Assembly (NCBI GenBank): GCA_012861695.1
Contig: JAAOOA010000049.1
Location: 434,001-498,000, forward strand
Reading direction: 5' to 3'
Length of the DNA: 64,000 bases
Origin: Trematomus loennbergii
Lineage: Eukaryota; Chordata; Actinopteri; Perciformes; Nototheniidae
Shown here: piece after piece, positions 22,045 through 31,742 of the stretch
Numbering within the stretch: position 1 is the first letter of the stretch
Layout of the letters: each line of letters starts with the position of its first letter
The notes under the pieces: generated by a model
Databases searched by the model: none
Told to the model about the DNA's origin: nothing
The model's input: only the letters and a program-made list of their open reading frames with translations
Program-made: the position numbers and the translations under genes

Positions 22045-23889
22045 ATTTTCAGGTGTATATCAGTATGTAGTGTCTCTACTTTAAAGAGTCCTCTCCTGCT
22101 GATGCTCAGGTGTATATCAGTATGTAGTGTCTCTACTTTAAAGAGTCCTCTCCTGCTGATGTTCAGGTGTATATCAGTATGTAGTGTCTCTACTTTAAAG
22201 AGTCCTCTCCTGCTGATGCTCAGGTGTATATCAGTATGTAGTGTCTCTACTTTAAAGAGTCCTCTCCTGCTGATGTTCAGGTGTATATCAGTATGTAGTG
22301 TCTCTACTTTAAAGAGTCCCCTCCTGCTGATGTTCAGGTGTATATCAGTATGTAGTGTCTCTACTTTAAAGAGTCCTCTCCTGCTGATGTTCAGGTGTAT
22401 ATCAGTATGTAGTGTCTCTACTTTAAAGAGTCCTCTCCTGCTGATGTTCAGGTGTATATCAGTATGTAGTGTCTCTACTTTAAAGAGTCCTCTCCTGCTG
22501 ATGTTCAGGTGTATATCAGTATGTAGTGTCTCTACTTTAAAGAGTCCTCTCCTGCTGATGTTCAGGTGTATATCAGTATGTAGTGTCTCTAATTTAAAGA
22601 GTCCTCTCCTGCTGATGTTCAGGTGTATATCAGTATGTAGTGTCTCTACTTTAAAGAGTCCTCTCCTGCTGATGTTCAGGTGTATATCAGTATGTAATGT
22701 CTCTACTTTAAAGAGTCCTCTCCTGCTGATGTTCAGGTGTATATCAGTATGTAATGTCTCTACTTTAAAGAGTCCTCTCCTGCTGATGTTCAGGTGTATA
22801 TCAGTATGTAGTGTCTCTAATTTAAAGAGTCCTCTCCTGCTGATGTTCAGGTGTATATCAGTATGTAGTGTCTCTACTTTAAAGAGTCCTCTCCTGCTGA
22901 TGCTCAGGTGTATATCAGTATGTAATGTCTCTACTTTAAAGAGTCCTCTCCTGCTGATGTTTAGGTGTATATCAGTATGTAGTGTCTCTACTTTAAAGAG
23001 TCCTCTCCTGCTGATGTTCATGTGTATATCAGTATGTAGTGTCTCTACTTTAAAGAGTCCTCTCCTGCTGATGTTCAGGTGTATATCAGTATGTAGTGTC
23101 TCTACTTTAAAGAGTCCTCTCCTGCTGATGTTCAGGTGTATATCAGTATGTAGTGTCTCTACTTTAAAGAGTCCTCTCTGCTGATGCTCAGGTGTATATC
23201 AGTATGTAATGTCTCTACTTTAAAGAGTCCTCTCCTGCTGATGTTTAGGTGTATATCAGTATGTAGTGTCTCTACTTTAAAGAGTCCTCTCCTGCTGATG
23301 TTCAGGTGTATATCAGTATGTAGTGTCTCTACTTTAAAGAGTCCTCTCCTGCTGATGTTCAGGTGTATATCAGTATGTAGTGTCTCTACTTTAAAGAGTC
23401 CTCTCCTGCTGATGTTCAGGTGTATATCAGTATGTAGTGTCTCTACTTTAAAGAGTCCTCTCCTGCTGATGTTAGGTGTATATCAGTATGTAGTGTCTCT
23501 ACTTTAAAGAGTCCTCTCCTGCTGATGTTCAGGTGTATATCAGTATGTAGTGTCTCTACTTTAAAGAGTCCTCTCCTGCTGATGTTCAGGTGTATATCAG
23601 TATGTATGTCTCTACTTTAAAGAGTCCTCTCCTGCTGATGTTCAGGTGTATATCAGTATGTAGTGTCTCTACTTTAAAGAGTCCTCTCCTGCTGATGTTC
23701 AGGTGTATATCAGTATGTAGTGTCTCTACTTTAAAGAGTCCTCTCCTGCTGATGCTCAGGTGTATATCAGTATGTAGTGTATCTACTTTAAAGAGTCCTC
23801 TCCTGCTGATGTTCAGGTGTATATCAGTATGTAGTGTCTCTACTTTAAAGAGTCCTCTCCTGCTGATGTTCAGGTGTATATCAGTATCT
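22045..23889. repeat. 57-bp minisatellite, about 32 tandem copies
   Basis: The unit runs TTCAGGTGTATATCAGTATG then TAGTGTCTCTACTTTAAAGA then GTCCTCTCCTGCTGATG. Because 57 is a multiple of three and neither strand has an in-frame stop in one frame, long apparent proteins appear on both strands: a 19-residue unit beginning MFRCISVCS on plus and NISRRGLFK on minus. Variants such as GTAATG for GTAGTG, CTAATTT for CTACTTT and TGCTCAGG for TGTTCAGG recur in order, so blocks of several units duplicated together. Single-base losses near 23178, 23473 and 23606 break the plus frame. The first unit matches the MITE start, so the array arose inside the MITE. Confidence 0.95.
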
Positions 23890-23891
23890 AG

Positions 23892-25254
23892 CAGAGGTGG
23901 GACCAAGTCATTGTTTTGCAAGTCCGAGTCAAGTCTCAAGTCTTTGCGCTCAAGTCCGAGTCAAGTCTCAAGTCTTTGTGCTCAAGTCCAAGTCAAGTCT
24001 CAAGTCTTTGCGCTCAAGTCCGAGTCAAGTCTCAAGTCTTTGTGCTCAAGTCCAAGTCAAGTCTCAAGTCAGGATGGGAAAGTTCAAGTCAAGTCCAAGT
24101 CCTAAACTTTGACAAGACGAGTCTTAAACAAGTCATTATGTGCTTTTCACCAAATGTAATGACACCCATCAACAGAATAATACTTAATAATTAAACTGCT
24201 CTTTATTAGTCACATTAATACTGTAATAATCTATTTTCTCTCTGCTGGTAAAGTAACGTGTTTTCTTCTATTGTAAGAGGGATCAGTAAGGTTAGGCTAC
24301 CGTGACAGTTTGATTCAGAAGGAGTTTAATTGATAAGATCCCTGATGTTGAGGTAACCAGAATGTTTATTTCCACTGTGTACAACATGCTATAAGGGACC
24401 CACAACCTATCTTTATGCAAGGGATAATGTGCATTGAGGCGGTCTTTATGGGGAAAAGAACACCTGAATCTAGATCCCTCTGCAGGTGGTACTTTAACTA
24501 TATTTTGATGCTAATACTTTTGTACTTTTACTTGTAACATTTTGAATGCAGGACTTTTTATTGTAACCGAGTATTCCTACACTCTGGTACTTTTACTCAA
24601 GTACAAGATCTGAACTTCTCCCACCTCTGACAATAAATCCTGAGTGGTTACCAAAAAAACCTACCTCTGAAGGTTATTTTCATTTTACAAATCCTGCACT
24701 CAGCTTTGCTTTCTCCAATATCATTGAAATGCAGCCAGATGCTGCTTCTTTTTTCGGTTTTCTCTCATTTCTTGACTTTTTCCGACGCGCTTGCATTTAA
24801 ATCTGTCTCCCCGTCGCTCTGTGTAGCTGGCCTGTACCACTACACCTGCTGTCTTTGGAGCGTCTGCCCCCCACCCTTCTTTCACATAATGGTATGATCC
24901 TAGTGTGTCCTCACATATGATTGGCCGCATGGTGGCCCAGCTAAATAAAGACCCGCCCCTGCCTGCAAGGATTCTCAGCAAGAGTTGCAGCGGCTGAAGA
25001 TTCTGCTCTCCCCGTCGGGAGTCTGCTCTTCAAGCGGCATCTCGCAATCGGCGTGTTGGAGACCTCTGAATTAAATTATCAAGTCACCTCAAGTCAGAAG
25101 GCTCAAGTCCAAGTCAAGTCCCGAGTCATTGGTGTTCAAGTCCAAGTCGAGTCGCAAGTGTTTTGTGATTTTGTCAAGTCGAGTCCAAAGTCATCAAATT
25201 GGTGACTCGAGTCTGAATCGAGTCCAAGTCATGTGACTCGAGTCCACACCTCTG
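23892..25254. mobile_element. 1.36-kb hAT MITE inserted in the minisatellite
   Basis: The ends are CAGAGGTGGGACCAAGTCA and its imperfect inverse CGAGTCCACACCTCTG. GTATCTAG is present at 23884-23891 and at 25255-25262, an exact 8-bp duplication that interrupts the last minisatellite unit. Subterminal regions are made of AAGTCAAGTCTCAAGTC-type tandem motifs at both ends. No transposase is present. Confidence 0.93.
24480..24633. mobile_element. Second hAT terminus nested in the MITE
   Basis: The stretch has GTACTTTTACTTGTAACATT and ACTCAAGTACAAGATC motifs and ends CTCCCACCTCTG, the inverse of CAGAGGTGGGAG. This is a very common fish hAT end. Only one end is clear, so it is either a fragment or part of the composite interior. 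Confidence 0.5.
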
Positions 25255-25849
25255 GTATCTAGTGTCTCTACTGTGACATGTCTCCATGCTTTAATGTTCA
25301 AAAAGCTCTTTATTTTTCTCATACTGCCTGTGCTGCAGCACCTCTTTTCACCCTCTGTCTGAAACCAGAGCCCAGTCTGCTCTGATTGGTTAGCTGACCG
25401 GCTCTGTTGTGATGAGTAAACAGTTTAGAGATGTCCGGCCACTCTAAACCAAGAGTTTAATGGAGGTGTTTCAGGCAGGGGGGTAGTGTGTCAGAGAGAA
25501 ACTCCCTCTGGAGGGAATACAGGGATTTCAGGCTTTACACACCATTTACATGCAAAAAACATACATAACATGCTGTTGGAGAGGGAAAACCCCAAAAAGC
25601 ATTACAGGACCCTGTTAATAGAGAGGTTTCCAGCCCCCAGGTCAACCTGGTCCTGGGTCTCAAAACTATTTTAAACAAGTTCATGGCAGTGCTATCTGCG
25701 AGCTGTCGCTTCTGGATGGACTTTCATACTAGCTAAGGGTAGGAGGAAACAACTGGGGAAAGCATCTACGCCTTAACAAACAGACTAGCATTATTGCAAA
25801 GAACCTACCTACAGTATATATATATATATACTCATTCTACAGCACATTC

Positions 25850-26161
25850 AAATTCAAGCAGAAGGGACCATGCAGGACGAAATCACATGATATTAGCTCT
25901 TCACAAGGAATACTGGATCACCAGATCTAAAGCCAGCAGACAAATCATTTTGCCGCCTTAAAGGAAGAGATGCCAGCTTAAAGGATTCTGCCAGATCTGC
26001 CACTGTTCACTAATGTAGGAGTGGACTTCTTTGGACCTGATAAAGTGAAGAGATGTTGCACTATGATAAAGAGATATGGAGTTTTGTTGACATGTCAGTC
26101 TAGCAGGAAAGTACATCTCCAGATAGCCCACTCACAGGTCGACTGTCATATGAGAACTGAC
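25850..26161 (+). pseudogene. BEL/Pao integrase fragment 1
   Basis: The plus strand reads GRNHMILALHKEYWITRSKA, the zinc-binding N-terminal region of BEL/Pao integrases. After a frame change, NVGVDFFGP and KRYGVLLTC give the start of the catalytic core with its first aspartate. The frame then runs to a TDN motif with the second aspartate at 26157-26164, where Harbinger A is inserted. It continues at 30075. The piece belongs to one BEL element that is interrupted by several later insertions. Confidence 0.75.
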
Positions 26162-27089
26162 AATAGCCGCGTTCACACCAAAAAGAGTACTTAATCTCGG
26201 GAACTTTTACCCCCATTTTTAGTGCCCGCTGAGAGATCGTACTTTCCTGGGGGAAAAAAGTGCCCCAGTGCTGATTGGCTGGGCGAATTGCAAATCACGC
26301 CCCGTACAACTGTGAAAATGTTGTGTAGAGCCGCCATTGTTTTTCCTCGCTACAAAAACCCAGCGCACCGACGGAGAGTAGTTTGTTTTTGAAAGCAGTT
26401 ATGGCAAGCATCAAGAAATCATCGGAGCGGTGGAGTGATGAGGAGGTGTCGGCGCTTCTGGAGATCTACGCCGAGGACGCGACCCAGGGAATGCTACTGA
26501 AGCCAGTTCAGTAGCTTTCACTCGACCTGGGAATCGTGCACAGCCCCACGGCATACCGGCTAAAAATAAAGAAACTCAGGCAGGACTACAAACGGCGGAT
26601 TCAGTGGCCAACGATGACGACCACGACGACGGTAAAATCAACTACATGCACTGGGGTTTTAATCTGCACAATAATGGTCTCAGATGTACTTTTATTTGCT
26701 CAGTAGATCAAGCTAGCCATGCTAGGCTGAATAGGCTAACACCGGCCCGAGCTAGCTACATCTAGCTAGCTAGATATTCTCGGCCGCTATGAAAACGTTT
26801 TGACTTGTGAATAACTGTGAAGTGTTTCTGTAATTTGCTTCACTAACTCATGGCACTAATCGTCTGTTTCAGGCGAGGATGGACAACTCTCGGGATTGGA
26901 AACAAGCGAGCTTTGCATTCTAGATCACAGCGCTTTGTCGTCCTCCTTACCAGCAACCAAACGCAAAGGTACACACACTGTAACTTTGTCTTGAAAGAAC
27001 GTTACGCATCGAACTGATGTTCACAATCATGTTTATTTCCTTCTTGGTACAATTATGAAACAGCGTGAAAACGTATTCGCCTAGATCAA

Positions 27090-28060
27090 GGTTCAAGGTT
27101 CTTTATTGTCAATCTGACATAGCTACAGAGTAATTATGTAGTTGAAAATCTTATGTCACAGGCTTCTCCAACAATGCAACATAATAACATAATAACAATA
27201 CAGATAGCAAGAGCAATACAAAAAGAAAAATAGTTATAAAATAAAGTGATGATGTGGAATAGTGCAGTACGAGTCTATATACAAGTTATTGGAATGATAT
27301 ATATTAGATATTAGATACATATTACTGAGTAGCAGAAGAATGTTTTGAAGTTGTTTCAACAGTTCAATTGTTTAACAGTCTCACTGCCCGCGGGAAGCAA
27401 CTGTCTCCGAATCTTCTTGTCCTTGCCAGGATGCTGCGGTAACGTCTGCCAGACGGCAACAGAAAGAACAGTTTGTGGCTGGGGTGATGGGGGTCTTTGA
27501 TAATCCGTAGTGATTTCTTCCTGAGCCGCTGGGAGTAAAGGTCCTCCATGGATGGCAGCTCCGTCCTGGTGATGTGCTGTGCAGTTTTCACCACCCTCTG
27601 TAAAGCCTTACGATCGAGGTCGGTGCAGCTGCCGTACCAGGCCGTGATGCTGCCAGTCAGGATACTCTCTATGGTGCACCTGTAGAAGGTCAGGATACTC
27701 TCTATGGTGCACCTGTAGAAGGTCAGGATCCTCTCTATGGTGCACCTGTAGAAGTTGCAGAGTATCCTGGAATCCATTTTGAACCTCCTCAGCCTGCGGA
27801 GGAAGAAGAGCCGCTGTCGAGCTTTCTTGGTGATGGTGGTGGTGTGAAGAGACCATGTCAGGTCCTCAGTGATGTGGACCCCAAGGAACCTGAAGCTGCT
27901 GACTCTCTCCACCGTAGTCCCATTGATGGTGATGGGGGCGTGTCCCTCTCCCTGCTGCTTCCTGTAATCCACAATCAGCTCCTTTGTTTTGCTGATGTTG
28001 AGATGGAGGTTGTTATCCTGGCACCAAGATGTCAGGTTTTCGACCTCGCCGTCTCGTCAT
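27090..28060 (-). mobile_element. 5'-truncated X-element-like LINE
   Basis: The minus-strand frame 27972-27364 encodes about 200 residues of the LINE C-terminus. It includes FRFLGVHITEDLTWSLHT, RRLRRFKMD, GSITAWYGSCTDLDRKALQR and IKDPHHPSHKLFFLLPSGRR. Further reverse transcriptase C-terminal sequence precedes it to about 28060. The 3' untranslated region runs to 27090. It inserted in an intron-like region of Harbinger A. A 33-bp segment of the frame is tandemly triplicated. Confidence 0.8.
27656..27754 (-). repeat. 33-bp in-frame triplication within the LINE frame
   Basis: Three copies of a 33-bp unit (27656-27688, 27689-27721, 27722-27754) encode FYRCTIE(S/R)ILT three times. The LINE frame stays open through it. 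Two copies share a base (ATACTC) where the third has ATCCTC. Confidence 0.95.
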
Positions 28061-28298
28061 CGTCTGTGATCTGGCCGATGACGGTCGTGTCATCAGCAAA
28101 CTTCACGATGGTGTTGGAGCTGGCATTTACAAATGTTCGCGCCTTTTTACTCTCTCACAAACATTGTAAACATCCGGGATAGAGGTCACATGACTTCCGG
28201 TAAGAAAACTTGCCTCAACAACATTAAACAAAGTTCAAGCATACATGAAGCACTCTTCAAAAATACAAAACAATAAATAAGGGCACTTTGAGCGGCAG

Positions 28299-28414
<116 letters not shown>

Positions 28415-29348
28415 TGTAAAACTACATGGCGACTAAACAGATCTTGTATCTTGCTTATTTTCCCCTCTTAGGAAAGCGGGCACGGATGCGAATTTCTTTG
28501 ACACCGTCCAGGCGTTGGAGGACCGGCGTGCTGTGGTGAAAGAGTCGATGCACGGGGATCAGATGGTGCTGTTCACCAAGGCCCAGGAAACGGAGGACAA
28601 GATGCTCACCAGTTCATTTTATATTATTGTTATTACTGTTATTATATAGTTTTGATACAACTGACACTTTATTTTATATTGATAATGTTAATTTACATGT
28701 ACAACTTCTATTTTATTTACATAAAAAATGTGAACTTCTATTTACTGTTAAACAGATCCTGTATCTTGCTTATTTCTCCTGACACTTTATCTTTAGTGAC
28801 CGTAGCATCCTATACATCACATGTAAGTGATTATTCTGATACCATCATGTTTCATCGGTTATAAACTGGCAAAGCTTTATTTGTCATTTATTTATCATCA
28901 ATGTTGCAACCTTGTGGAGGAATGGCAGGGGCACATACACAAATATGATAATTTATATCATTTTAAATATTATTTGACCTAAAACTAAATGTTTTTATGA
29001 TTGTCCTCTGAGGAGGACATGGGGATTTGCAAACTTTTAATTCCCCCCCCCATTTTACACAACACAAAATGGAGTCCACTATGGGCCGAAACTAACATGT
29101 AGGTTTCCATAGTGTTTATGGCAGACGGATGCAGTGGGTCTCAGGAAGATATATATAAATAATAAAGGTGGGTTTGCTGCTGAGCCTATTTACTGTGCAT
29201 ACAACACACCTGGCACAGTTTATTGTTATTATATTGCCACACTGTACACTATTGTAATGTTGCCTGTCTTGACTGGAAAATAAAAGAGAGAAACAAAAGC
29301 ACTGTACAAAAGATCAGCTTTATTGTCAAAATGTTTACAATGTACAAT

Positions 29349-29723
29349 TTACACGCTGTTCAGATGCCTCATAAGGGCTGTGCGCGTGTCTTGCCCCCCA
29401 GCCTCGGCAATGGCTGGCCCATCAAGCTGGGTCGCCGGTAAGGCAGTCCATTCGTCCCTGTACTCATCATCATTACTTTCACAAAGGTTATGTAATATGC
29501 AACATGCTGCCACCTGGATTTTGATCTTGTCCATCTTGCAGTCGTTTCTTTTCATCAAGCACCGCCACCTGCCCTTCAGTCTGCCAAAAGCGTTCTCCAC
29601 CACCACTCGTGCTCGGCTTGTTTTGTTATTGTACGCAAGTTGCTCAGGCTGCATTAACTCAGTTACAAAGCTGTATAACATGAGCACAAACAGCACAACT
29701 TCAGTCGACTCCATCTCCATCAT
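29349..29723 (-). pseudogene. Harbinger A transposase, C-terminal part
   Basis: The minus strand frame includes YNNKTSRARVVVENAFGRLK, where the glutamate is the last residue of the DDE triad, then GRWRCLMKRND and VAACCILHNLCE. These are the standard C-terminal motifs of PIF/Harbinger (HARBI1-like) transposases. The two aspartates and the N-terminal two thirds are missing, so this copy cannot make an active enzyme. It faces the SANT-like gene. Confidence 0.85.
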
Positions 29724-30074
29724 GTCTGAGGTCGGAAGGTAAACAACAGACGCCTAATGTACAGCGAGTGGGTGGGCGTCGCAGTATACGCGGGAAGTTT
29801 TTTTCTTCTTCTTCTCTTGTTTTGTAGCGGATTGCAAACAACTTTAAGGTGCATACCGCCACCTACTGTACTCGCCGTGAAGTGGTTTGTGGCCTGCCAG
29901 TAAAGCCAAAGCAGAAGAAGAAGAAGTGACGTCAGCGGCTCATTTGCGTAATCTTCCCTCAGGGAAAAGTACTCCGGTGTGAACGCGATCTGTACTAAGT
30001 GCCCTGGGGTAAAAAGCGCCGGGGCTCTGAGTGCCGGAACTAAGTACAGGAAAGTACTTGGTGTGAACGGGGCT

Positions 30075-30104
30075 AATGAAGCAAATGTTATTGGAGCTGA
30101 AAGT
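30075..30104 (+). pseudogene. BEL/Pao integrase fragment 2
   Basis: A short run that reads NVIGAES in frame with fragment 1 once Harbinger A is removed. It stops near 30104, where unrelated sequence begins; the integrase frame is picked up again at about 34094. Confidence 0.65.
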
Positions 30105-30395
30105 CCTCTCTGTTTCATTCATTCTACTCTGTATAATTATTATATATTTTTCAGGCAGAAATCTGGGTAACATATTTTTTCAGAAATCTTAAAAACTGAA
30201 ACATTTGCTTCTTAGGGTTCACTTTGACTAGGGTCCACTTTGAATAAACAATTGTACAAATACTAAGTGCTTTACTAGGGGTAATTGTAGTAGGGTTATC
30301 TTAAAACCTCTGTAACAAGGGTTTAGTCTGACATTTGTCTGTAAAAGGTGCATTTCAATAGGCCTGAAGGCTCAGCTGATTGCGTGAAGTGAGAC
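30105..30395. other. Unassigned insert sequence
   Basis: It separates the second and third pieces of the BEL integrase. No coding motif is visible. Confidence 0.35.
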
Positions 30396-30398
30396 AGT

Positions 30399-30793
30399 GG
30401 GTGTTTCTCAATCGCGAGTACGCTTGCTTGGTAGCACATGTCTGCCGAGCATCTTGCTTCAGAAGCGAGTCAAGAATACTTCCTGGCATTCGGAAAAAGA
30501 AGTGTGGAACAGGCTAGCAAGTGTGCAGATGTGCGTCATATGAGAGGCCCCGCCTCCTTACATCTTCCGCTACAGATTTGGGGAAATTGGTCCGTGCGCA
30601 AAGCATTGTGGGGATTTTAAGACCGCGAAGTCTACTCATGTGCAGACTCGATATTTCTCCAAACGGAGTACGCCGGGCTCGGTAGATTTCCAAGTATACT
30701 AGAGATTGGAACAGTACTTCGGCGGCACTCGATGACGTAGTATGCTTGAAATAGTGGCTCTGAAGCAGCTTTACTCGCGATTGAGAAACACCC
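30399..30793. mobile_element. 395-bp MITE with 3-bp duplication AGT
   Basis: The ends GGGTGTTTCTCAATCGCGAG and its exact inverse form terminal repeats. AGT at 30396-30398 and 30794-30796 is a 3-bp duplication. The interior has no transposase. The superfamily is uncertain: a 3-bp duplication fits Harbinger or CACTA-like elements. Confidence 0.85.
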
Positions 30794-30955
30794 AGTTTTA
30801 GCTGGTGCCCATCCGCTGCAGAGAGTTAACTAATTAAAGGGGCGTAGGCCCACAGCTGTGACAACTCAGCAATCAGGACTAGTGTCCATTTTAGGCAGCA
30901 CTTTTCTGGAGCGTCAGCTTCAGTGTCAGACAGACGAAGACTGACAAAGACAATA

Positions 30956-31626
30956 GAGAGGCGAAGTCCCTCCCCTTCCGGTGGACCTCCATGGGACCTT
31001 ATTTCGGAAAAGTTATGCATTGAAGTCAATGGAGAGAGAAAGATTATCTTTTGATCCCGTTTGAATTGTGCCACGAATTACACATATGATGTTTGTCAAT
31101 TTAAAAGATAATTTTGCAAGTAAAAATAAATAAAAATGTGTCGTAAAACTGTGAAGTAACACTTTTTTTTGTGTGAAACCGCTCAATGACCTACATCTCC
31201 CGTCTCGCACCACACACCAAGACGGCCGTCACGTTGGCACATTTCACTTCTTTCTATCAGAATGAGGCGAAAAGTATTAAAAGAGGTGAAAATCACTACA
31301 AGTCTGGGCATGTTGAGAGCTGTACATACACACAAGGGGAGTTAGTTGGTTTGTAAGAGCCAGCATGCGGGACCGGGATTCTGGGATTTGTAGTCTTTCT
31401 AGTTGCATATTTTTCATAGTCTTATATTTCAACAGTTTTACGACAAACTGTGACTTTTTTGACATGGAAATTATTATTTAAGATTGACAAACATCATATG
31501 TGTAATTCATGGCACAATTCAAACGGGATCGAAAGATAATCTTTCTCTTCCCATTGACTTCAATGCATAATTTTTCCGAAATAAGGTCCCATGGGTCGGA
31601 AGTAGATGGGCGGGACTTCGCCTCTC
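30956..31626. mobile_element. 671-bp MITE with TA duplication and about 190-bp inverted repeats
   Basis: The ends read GAGAGGCGAAGTCCC inward from both sides. The arms share TATTTCGGAAAA, GCATTGAAGTCAATGG, GATCCCGTTTGAATTGTGCC and ACACATATGATGTTTGTCAA. TA flanks both ends, as in Tc1/mariner-type insertions. It sits inside the first copy of a roughly 36-bp tandem duplication whose second copy starts near 31649. Confidence 0.82.
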
Positions 31627-31742
31627 TATAGAGTCCTGCGGGACTCCAAGACTGACAAAGACAATAGAGTCCTGCGGAAGTCACGAGGGATGCAAAGAGG
31701 AGGCAAATCCTACTTTGATTTGATTTGAAGTATCGCTGGTGT

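Larger units (their letters stand above)
22023..25618. mobile_element. TTAA-flanked MITE with expanded interior
   Basis: TTAA at 22023-22026 starts AAGAGGACATATTCTGCT. The far end reads AGCATTACAGGACC before TTAA at 25615-25618, an imperfect inverted repeat of the start. TTAA duplications are used by piggyBac and Kolobok elements. The right half (25330-25618), with TCTGATTGGTTAGCTGACCG and GAGAGAAACTCCCTCTG, recurs at 55840-56163 and inverted at 53757-53885. Here the interior has grown into a 57-bp minisatellite and has received a hAT MITE. There is no transposase. Confidence 0.7.

Noticed and set aside
22023..23184. Proteins of 332 and 360 residues on opposite strands
   Set aside because: They are produced by a 57-bp tandem repeat that happens to be stop-free on both strands. 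No start context, signal or domain supports a gene.
22045..23889. CRISPR-like regular repeat array
   Set aside because: Units are contiguous with no variable spacers, and the context is vertebrate transposons. It is a minisatellite.
30927..31670. A 20-bp target duplication around the inverted-repeat element
   Set aside because: The repeat extends beyond the supposed duplication on the right side, so it was a pre-existing tandem duplication; the true duplication is TA.
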